Shown here in pieces: positions 53,547 through 59,862 of a stretch of DNA of 59,862 nucleotides. Under the pieces are notes generated by a model, which saw only the letters and a list, made by a program, of their open reading frames with translations, had not been told where the DNA came from and made no database searches. Made by a program: the position numbers and the translations under genes. How positions within the stretch are numbered: position 1 is the first letter of the stretch; every line of letters begins with the position of its first letter. The DNA comes from Planctomycetota bacterium. GTDB taxonomy: Bacteria; Planctomycetota; Planctomycetia; Pirellulales; Pirellulaceae. Location of the stretch: positions 1 to 59,862 of the forward strand of contig CAUJKA010000325.1 in assembly GCA_963204965.1 (NCBI GenBank), read 5' to 3'.

Positions 53547-54464
53547 CTACGGCAGGAAATTCTTGAGGTAGCGATAGCTTTGAACTAACGAGGCTTTGCG
53601 AGCCTCAAAAGTGCCTTCGTACGCGCGGTCTTCAACCTCAACGCACACAGCGCCGCGAAAACCTGTCTCCATGAGTGTTGCGAAGAATGCTCCCCACTGA
53701 ACCTCGCCTAAACCGGGAAGCTTTGGTGTGTGGAACAGATTGGGCAATGCGAGTAACCCCACCTCGTTCAGCTTGTGTCGATCAAGCGTGGCATCTTTCG
53801 CATGCGTGTGCCAAATGCGATCTCCAAACTTTCGAATGGCTCCCAAATAGTCCATCAATTGCCAAACCATATGTGACGGATCAAAGTTCAGTCCAAGATT
53901 CTTGCTGGGGATGTCGCGAAACAACCTGGACCAAACTTCTGGGCAGGTGGCAATATTCTTTCCGCCTGGCCATTCGTCCAGCGTGAACAACATCGGACAG
54001 TTCTCGATGCCAATCTTGAGATCCAGACTGTCCGCTAACTCCATCAGCGGGCACCATGTATCGAGAAGTCGCGGCCAATTGGCTTCAACGCTTAAAGTAT
54101 GGTCACGACCGATGAAGGTGTTGACGTTCTTGATTCCAAGGGCCGGTGCAGCTTGCATTACGCGTCGCAGATGCTCCACTGCCGTAGCCGCCTCGTCGCG
54201 ATTGGCGGACAGGCAATTGGGATAGTAGCCCAGGCCGCTAATGGAGACTCCCGTGCTTTCGCAAAGCTGGTGAATCTCACGAATTGCGGGATCGCTGAGA
54301 TTCGTGACATCGATATGAGTCACTCCGGCGTAGCGTCGTTCGGCCTTACTGGGTGGCCAGCACATCACCTCAACGCAGTCGTAGCCGATCTCTGCCGCCA
54401 AGTGAATTACTTGCGAAAGTGATAATTCCCCAACTATTGCGGTTACAAAACCTAACTGCATCAT
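53547..54464 (-). CDS. Sugar phosphate isomerase/epimerase-like TIM-barrel protein (cytoplasmic)
   Basis: 305 residues without signal peptide. An AP_endonuc_2/xylose-isomerase-like barrel: [29 protein letters not shown] (metal Glu), [13 protein letters not shown] (Asp, His), [14 protein letters not shown] and [16 protein letters not shown]. Such enzymes isomerise or epimerise ketoses and hydroxypyruvate or inositol derivatives; the exact substrate is unknown. The first two codons are both ATG. Alone on its strand; not a close copy of the exported relative at 77-1087. Confidence 0.9.
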   Translation of the reverse strand: MMQLGFVTAIVGELSLSQVIHLAAEIGYDCVEVMCWPPSKAERRYAGVTHIDVTNLSDPAIREIHQLCESTGVSISGLGYYPNCLSANRDEAATAVEHLRRVMQAAPALGIKNVNTFIGRDHTLSVEANWPRLLDTWCPLMELADSLDLKIGIENCPMLFTLDEWPGGKNIATCPEVWSRLFRDIPSKNLGLNFDPSHMVWQLMDYLGAIRKFGDRIWHTHAKDATLDRHKLNEVGLLALPNLFHTPKLPGLGEVQWGAFFATLMETGFRGAVCVEVEDRAYEGTFEARKASLVQSYRYLKNFLP

Positions 54465-54638
54465 AGACTTCGGTCCCTGGTTTAAGACTTAACTGTTTGC
54501 TTCAATTCGACTAAATTAGCGGTAGTTCCTCAGCGGGGCTTCAGCGGCGAGAATCGGCAGGCCCTGGGATCAAGGTCGGCCTTGCCAAACCGAACCGCTG
54601 GAAGAACCCACTTTCAAAACCTACGCTAGAGCTTTGTC

Positions 54639-55361
54639 ATGCGAAAAATCGCTTTCGTCGGCCCACTCATTCTATCCTCTCTTCTGGTTGGATGCCCGTC
54701 CAATGGTTCCAAGGAGGGCATTGCCGGTCGAGCCTGGGTAGAAGACGAGAATGGAAAGAAAGTTCCAGCTCAAATTGATGGTACAGGTGGCCGCAGTTCT
54801 GCACCAGTACGCAAGCCCAGCGGGAGTGATGCCGACTGGCTGAAGGAGTTCGAACTCACCGAGCGATCTGGCAAGTTGGTCAGCAGCGAAAGCCTCAAAG
54901 GCCAACCCTATGTGCTTAGCTTCTTCTTCTCAACATGCCCCACCATCTGCAAACGTCAGAACGAAAAAGTCGCACAAATTCAAAAGAAGTTCAAGGGCCA
55001 ACCCGTCAAGCTGGTCAGCATTACTTGCGATCCAGAAGTCGATGTACCCGAAGTACTTTCGATCTATGCCGATGGTTTTAACGCAGATCGTGAGCAGTGG
55101 TTGTTCTTGACTGGCGACCTACCATATCTCAGACGCGTGGGTGCCGAGATGTACTTCTTGCCCGTCGACCGACGCTTCCATGCTGAAAAACTGTTGCTAG
55201 TCGATGCAGATGGTCAGATCTTTGGTTCCTACAACTGGAACGTTGACGAACAGTTGACGCTGCTGCAAACAGACCTCGAAGCCATGATTCAAGCCGGAGG
55301 ACGTTTGCCGAAAAAGGCAGACGATCCATCCAAGAAATCCGCTGAAACAGATGATGAGTAA
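54639..55361 (+). CDS. SCO1/SenC family copper-chaperone-like lipoprotein
   Basis: 240 residues. A lipoprotein signal (LILSSLLVGC, Cys19) is followed by a thioredoxin-like domain. The copper ligands are Cys100 and Cys104 in FFFSTCPTICKRQ and His181 in DRRFHAEKLLLVD. SCO proteins help insert copper into the CuA site of cytochrome c oxidase or act as thiol reductants. It begins a plus-strand cluster: a DUF420 membrane protein follows 5 nt after the stop, consistent with oxidase assembly. The oxidase subunits are not in the window. The Lys/Asp/Glu/Ser-rich tail is extra. Confidence 0.93.
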   Translation: MRKIAFVGPLILSSLLVGCPSNGSKEGIAGRAWVEDENGKKVPAQIDGTGGRSSAPVRKPSGSDADWLKEFELTERSGKLVSSESLKGQPYVLSFFFSTCPTICKRQNEKVAQIQKKFKGQPVKLVSITCDPEVDVPEVLSIYADGFNADREQWLFLTGDLPYLRRVGAEMYFLPVDRRFHAEKLLLVDADGQIFGSYNWNVDEQLTLLQTDLEAMIQAGGRLPKKADDPSKKSAETDDE

Positions 55362-55366
55362 CACCA

Positions 55367-55924
55367 ATGAGCGAAGCATTTCCTGCGACAACCATTTCAG
55401 TAAGTGACAAGACGGCTAACATCGTTATCGGATTGACAACGGTCGTCGTTTTTGTCGCCGTAGCTCTGCTCAGCCGAATTCAAGTCCCGGCTCCTGCGGG
55501 ACTGGACATTCACCTCTTCGCAAAACTGAACGCCGTCATTAACAGCGTCGTCAGTATTCTGTTAGTTGGCGGATTACTGACGGCCAAGTCAGGCAAGTGG
55601 CAGATGCATCGCCGCATCATGCTAGCTGCCATGACCTTGTCGGCCCTGTTCTTGGTCTCGTACATTTTGCACCACCTCTTTGCAGGCGACACTAACTTCG
55701 GCGGCCAAGGCTGGATTCGCCCAGTCTATTTTGTCATCTTGATTACCCACATCTTTCTTGCCGGTGGATCGCTGCCTTTCATTCTTTTCACAGCCTATCG
55801 AGCCCTATCAGGCAAGTATCCTGCCCACGCGAAAATGGCTAAGAAAGTTTGGCCCATCTGGTTCTATGTGAGCCTGAGCGGTGTTATCGTCTACTTCATG
55901 ATCAGCCCCTATTATCAATCCTAG
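55367..55924 (+). CDS. DUF420 membrane protein, probable cytochrome oxidase assembly partner
   Basis: 185 residues with about five membrane helices (NIVIGLTTVVVFVAVALL, LNAVINSVVSILLVGGLL, IMLAAMTLSALFLVSYIL, VYFVILITHIFLAGGSLPF, VWPIWFYVSLSGVIVYFM). Histidines in MHRRIM, LHHLF and THIFL match the DUF420 pattern. DUF420 proteins are commonly encoded with SCO and oxidase genes and related CtaM is needed for oxidase function in Firmicutes. Located 5 nt after the SCO gene, clearly the same operon. The PQQ-propeller gene starts 50 nt downstream. Confidence 0.92.
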   Translation: MSEAFPATTISVSDKTANIVIGLTTVVVFVAVALLSRIQVPAPAGLDIHLFAKLNAVINSVVSILLVGGLLTAKSGKWQMHRRIMLAAMTLSALFLVSYILHHLFAGDTNFGGQGWIRPVYFVILITHIFLAGGSLPFILFTAYRALSGKYPAHAKMAKKVWPIWFYVSLSGVIVYFMISPYYQS

Positions 55925-55974
55925 ATTTTCGATTCAGTAATGTTCCGAACAGTTACTTCAGCAATTGGCGACCG

Positions 55975-58323
55975 ATGATTCTAAGAGCAGTCGGATTGTG
56001 TTTCCTATTCGCCAGTAGTGCTCTCGGTGCTCCCGTTTCACAATCTCCAGAATTGCAAACTGCTGGCCTGCAAAACAGTGAGCAAACTGTTGAGCGGAAT
56101 TCGTCTGAATCAAATTCACCGGACCCATCACCTGACCTGCACTCGCCCTCCCCGACCGAACTGATCAACTCCACGCAGAGACTGGCTGTTGACCAAATAG
56201 AATCTCTGCTGCAAAGCGGACAATACAGCGACTCCGTTTCGCAACTTCAATCGCTCAAAGATCTCAGTCCGTTGCTGATCGAGCGAACTGCGATGCAACG
56301 TGCGTCGACACAAGGCATTCAGCCCTACCAGACACTGGAGAGTTGGTATCAATTCAAGCTTCAATCTACCTTAGCCGCAGAGCCTTCACTGTTGGCCGAG
56401 TTTCATCAACAGTGGGACGCAATGGCATCAGCTTCGATCAAGCAGATTCAGCGATCTAAGAGCATCCAAGACGCTCAAGCCAATGTTGGTCGCTATCGGT
56501 CGACCAGTGACGGCGATTTGATGGCTCTGATGTTAGTCGACCTTCAACTTGAAAAAGGTCAAGCAGTAACTGCCGTGCAGAGCTTGAGCACTCATTTCTC
56601 GGGATTGCTGCGCAGCAACTTGCGTGAGCTGAATCCGCAAGCGGCTTCGACGTCGATCATGCAGCACCAATTATGGAAGTGGGCTCAAAGCAATCCAAGC
56701 TTGTTAAAGCAATGCCAAGATCAATGGAAGATTCAAGCTGGCAAAAACGAGAAGTTGACCGTGGATGTGCTATCGCGATTGCTTACCGCCACCGCCATTC
56801 AACCTCAAACGCTCGATTTTGATTCGACTTTAACTTGGATTGAAAGCGCAACGAAATTTCTGCAAAACGCGGAACAAAGGAACCGACTAGAGATCGCTAT
56901 TCGCGAAGTACAAGCCTGGCCTAGCACTCAGTCGACTGGTACGCAATCGTCTAGTTCTCAGCGCGTAAGAGTCGACTTCGACCAACGTTCCGCTTGGCAA
57001 TTGCAGTTAGAGCGATGGGTCAACAGCAGCGACTTGACTCCAGCCACCAAACCACCGGTGGGTCAGCTACAGGCCGCCCTGCCCTACCATCCCGTCGTGT
57101 ATGACGGCAAAGTCTTTGTGCATGAGCTAACTCGTATTCGCAGTTATCAGTTAGATAACGGCAGCGCATGGCCCAAAGGTTCTCCGAATACTTCGCTGTT
57201 CGATTCGCAAATCAGCGCTACAGCTCTTGTGCCGTTGGGCTATCCACTCGTGGGATTGCCGAGAGGTGACTTGGCGATCGAAGCCGGCTGTATCTATGCG
57301 AGGATGGGATCGCCGGTTACCGCTTGGGTCAATCGCAGCAAGTCTAACGACGGCAGCTCGATCAGCTTTATCACGGGCCTGGATATCGATCGTCAAGGCG
57401 CTCTATTGGCTGGATTTCCTCTTCGGCTAACTCCTCCGCATTTCAAAGATGCCGAATTCGAAGGCACGCCGGTGATCGACGGAAGTCAGTTGATCGTTGC
57501 AATCTCAGAGCGCGACAATGTTGGCGTCCGTCGCAGCTTAGCCGCCTTTGATCGATTCAGCGGTGCGCTTCGTTGGCGAACGCAAGCTTTGGGTAGCGGT
57601 GTAGTCGTAGGAAGCGAACGAGCCAATCTAATTTCAGCTTCGCAGCCCATGGTCATCGGTGGATCCGTTTTCTATAACTCGGACCTTGGATCGATCGCCT
57701 GCGTGGATGCAGCCAGCGGCAAGACAGTGTGGCTTTCGCGCTATCAACGTTCGCATCGATTGCAGGCCGACTTTCCTCGCCCCAACCGATTCCGCTACCG
57801 CGATGGAAACGCATGTCTGGTTCATCATGGCGCAGTGTTCTGTATGCCACAAGATTGCCCAGAAGTTTTCGCGCTGGATCTTTGCACTGGCGAATTGGTA
57901 TGGTCGTCGAATGACACCGATGTAGCAGACTGTACGAACATCATAGGAGTGCGAGGGAAAAGTCTCATTCTTGGCGGCGATCGCCTTCTGTGGCTTCACG
58001 GCAGTACTGGTAGTGTCTTAAGTCAGTTTCCCTCAGCGACAACTCCAGGAACTATGAATGCACTTCCTCAGCCTCGCGGATTGGGCAAAGCTGGCTTAAT
58101 CGCCGACCGCGTCTACTTTCCAACTGCTCAGCAGCTATTTGTGTTTGCGGCGGATCAATCGAACCGAGGCAGCGCAAGTACATCTTCGATCGAATCGCCT
58201 GTAGTCTTGGAACAGATGTCCACGCGATATGTTGGAGCCGAAGGGGCGAATTGGTTTGTGAGCGATCCAGTGATACTTCTGGCGACGCCGGGCCGCCTGA
58301 TCTGCTTTCAAGCCGATCCCTAA
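55975..58323 (+). CDS. Exported PQQ-like beta-propeller protein
   Basis: 782 residues from the ATG at 55975, where a signal peptide begins (LRAVGLCFLFASSALGA). The open frame extends upstream to 55849 inside the DUF420 gene, which I reject. After a Ser/Gln/Asn-rich linker and a helical region (~60-330) comes a PQQ/quinoprotein-like beta-propeller (~355-782) with repeated blades: VYDGKVFVHELTRIRSYQLD, AFDRFSGALRWRTQALG, VDAASGKTVWLSRYQ, ALDLCTGELVWSSND. No cofactor or dehydrogenase motif is visible, so it is more likely a binding or assembly protein than an enzyme. Probably in the SCO-DUF420 operon. Confidence 0.85.
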   Translation: MILRAVGLCFLFASSALGAPVSQSPELQTAGLQNSEQTVERNSSESNSPDPSPDLHSPSPTELINSTQRLAVDQIESLLQSGQYSDSVSQLQSLKDLSPLLIERTAMQRASTQGIQPYQTLESWYQFKLQSTLAAEPSLLAEFHQQWDAMASASIKQIQRSKSIQDAQANVGRYRSTSDGDLMALMLVDLQLEKGQAVTAVQSLSTHFSGLLRSNLRELNPQAASTSIMQHQLWKWAQSNPSLLKQCQDQWKIQAGKNEKLTVDVLSRLLTATAIQPQTLDFDSTLTWIESATKFLQNAEQRNRLEIAIREVQAWPSTQSTGTQSSSSQRVRVDFDQRSAWQLQLERWVNSSDLTPATKPPVGQLQAALPYHPVVYDGKVFVHELTRIRSYQLDNGSAWPKGSPNTSLFDSQISATALVPLGYPLVGLPRGDLAIEAGCIYARMGSPVTAWVNRSKSNDGSSISFITGLDIDRQGALLAGFPLRLTPPHFKDAEFEGTPVIDGSQLIVAISERDNVGVRRSLAAFDRFSGALRWRTQALGSGVVVGSERANLISASQPMVIGGSVFYNSDLGSIACVDAASGKTVWLSRYQRSHRLQADFPRPNRFRYRDGNACLVHHGAVFCMPQDCPEVFALDLCTGELVWSSNDTDVADCTNIIGVRGKSLILGGDRLLWLHGSTGSVLSQFPSATTPGTMNALPQPRGLGKAGLIADRVYFPTAQQLFVFAADQSNRGSASTSSIESPVVLEQMSTRYVGAEGANWFVSDPVILLATPGRLICFQADP

Positions 58324-58353
58324 AGTCACTTTTGTTGCAAGGACCTTTCATCC

Positions 58354-58944
58354 ATGACTCATCGCTGGATCAAAACAAGCTGCATCGTCGTTGTCCTCAA
58401 CGCAGTGCTTGTGCTTACAAGCATTTTACATCGTCAACTAACTGCGTCTGTCGATCTGCCAAGTGCATCGAGCACGTTGCTGATTGAGACTAGTTCATCA
58501 ACAGACACTCGCACGATAGACTCTCTCGCAAACGACGGTAGGCTGAATCCAGAAGTCGCCGAGTTCCAGAAGCTGCGAGATGCGGGTCTTGCTCCCAACC
58601 TCGCGAACCTAGAAGCCAAACCTGTTCCCGAGGATGACAAACTGATGGCCGAGCTTCGCAAAAAAGCCGCCGAAGCATTTCCGATCATGGAGGGACTCAG
58701 CGAACCGCAATCGATTTCTTCTCAATCTGCTCAGACTGCTTCAGTTGAAAGTACTCTGGCGGACACTCCACTAGCAAGAAAGTCGAGTTCGCTTAGCAAG
58801 TTGAGCGACGCACACGTCGATCTTGCCAAACTTGTGCAGCACTTCGATCGCTCGGGGGATTCAGCTAAAGTGAAAAAGGTTTCTGATCAGATTCGGGAGT
58901 TGGAAAAAATAATGCAGGAGCTTTTGACGACTCCTGCATTTTAG
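58354..58944 (+). CDS. Small membrane-anchored protein of unknown function
   Basis: 196 residues. One N-terminal membrane anchor (CIVVVLNAVLVLTSIL) is followed by a charged, helical, Ser/Leu-rich exterior part: FQKLRDAGLAPNLANLEAKP, LMAELRKKAAEAFPIMEGL and a C-terminal coiled segment VKKVSDQIRELEKIMQELL. AAGGACC lies 11 nt before the ATG. It follows the PQQ-propeller gene by 30 bp and is the last gene of the cluster. A terminator hairpin overlaps its last codons. No family recognised. Confidence 0.75.
   Translation: MTHRWIKTSCIVVVLNAVLVLTSILHRQLTASVDLPSASSTLLIETSSSTDTRTIDSLANDGRLNPEVAEFQKLRDAGLAPNLANLEAKPVPEDDKLMAELRKKAAEAFPIMEGLSEPQSISSQSAQTASVESTLADTPLARKSSSLSKLSDAHVDLAKLVQHFDRSGDSAKVKKVSDQIRELEKIMQELLTTPAF
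58911..58940 (+). terminator. Rho-independent-type terminator overlapping the end of the 58354 gene
   Basis: AATGCAGGAG and CTCCTGCATT pair over 10 bp without mismatch around a 10-nt loop, followed by TTAGTGTTTT. The right arm lies in the last codons of the gene and the stop codon is in the tail. It should end the SCO-DUF420-PQQ transcript. Confidence 0.75.
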
Positions 58945-59019
58945 TGTTTTGAAAACGTTAGGCCTCCACCGCTTGGCCTTCCACCGCTTGGCAGCGGGTG
59001 GCTACGGGGAAGCGAGTGG

Positions 59020-59862
<843 letters not shown>

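Overview
The window looks like a chromosomal segment of a planctomycete, most probably of the Pirellulaceae (Rhodopirellula/Pirellula type). This is inferred from the gene content and not from any database match. The supporting signs are a PEP-CTERM protein next to a giant cadherin-like protein with a LEPR-like N-terminal motif and a dockerin-like C-terminus, a Tat-exported sugar isomerase, DUF1080 and PQQ-propeller proteins, a TatC with a large insertion, an exosortase-like protein, scattered REP elements with a REP-associated transposase, frequent GTG/TTG starts, and weakly clustered housekeeping genes of moderate GC content. I saw no prophage, CRISPR array, rRNA or tRNA.

Layout. 1-1.5 kb: Tat-exported TIM-barrel isomerase/epimerase and csrA, both on the minus strand. 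1.5-4.45 kb: a repeat-rich zone with bipartite REP elements, a 216-bp duplication, two ~450-bp duplicated blocks and an intact REP-associated tyrosine transposase. 4.45-12.6 kb: a two-gene minus-strand unit, a 2454-residue surface protein followed by a small PEP-CTERM protein. 13.3-18.9 kb: dienelactone-hydrolase-like protein, TPR protein plus exosortase-like protein, a small membrane protein with an apparent ATT start, and a polysaccharide deacetylase. 18.9-30.4 kb: gyrA, PP2C phosphatase, manA, tatC, D-amino-acid transaminase, and the lysS-purE-purK operon. 30.8-42.5 kb: secreted beta-helix protein, FHA protein, gcvT-gcvH-lipoate transferase operon, queG, xseA, and dapF with an acyltransferase. 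42.8-50 kb: apgM, dapA, a low-complexity lipoprotein, pyrK-like reductase, and a pseudouridine synthase with a ~400-residue RGG-type tail. 51-59.9 kb: double-DUF1080 lipoprotein, DUF559 endonuclease-like gene between inverted repeats, second isomerase/epimerase, SCO-DUF420-PQQ propeller-small membrane protein cluster, and the C-terminal part of thiC.

How the genes fit together. Clear functional units are glycine cleavage (gcvT, gcvH and a lipoate/octanoate transferase to modify GcvH), late purine synthesis (purE, purK, translationally linked to lysS), and lysine/meso-diaminopimelate and D-amino-acid supply (dapA, dapF, dat). A cytochrome-oxidase assembly pair (SCO, DUF420) and a surface module (giant dockerin-bearing protein plus PEP-CTERM protein, with an exosortase-like protein 4 kb away) complete the list. 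Intergenic DNA carries at least six repeat families: bipartite REPs, GTTTAACGG-armed hairpins, GAGCAC-rich elements, heptamer tandem repeats, a 31-nt inverted pair, and the CTCTCCCGCG/GCGGTGAGGGCG family.

The observations most worth following are the possible PEP-CTERM/dockerin surface partnership, with fossil sorting signals amplified inside the REP zone; the exosortase-like protein without recognisable catalytic residues; the ATT-started gene; the identical heptamer repeats before dat and dapF; and the DUF559 gene enclosed by inverted repeats.
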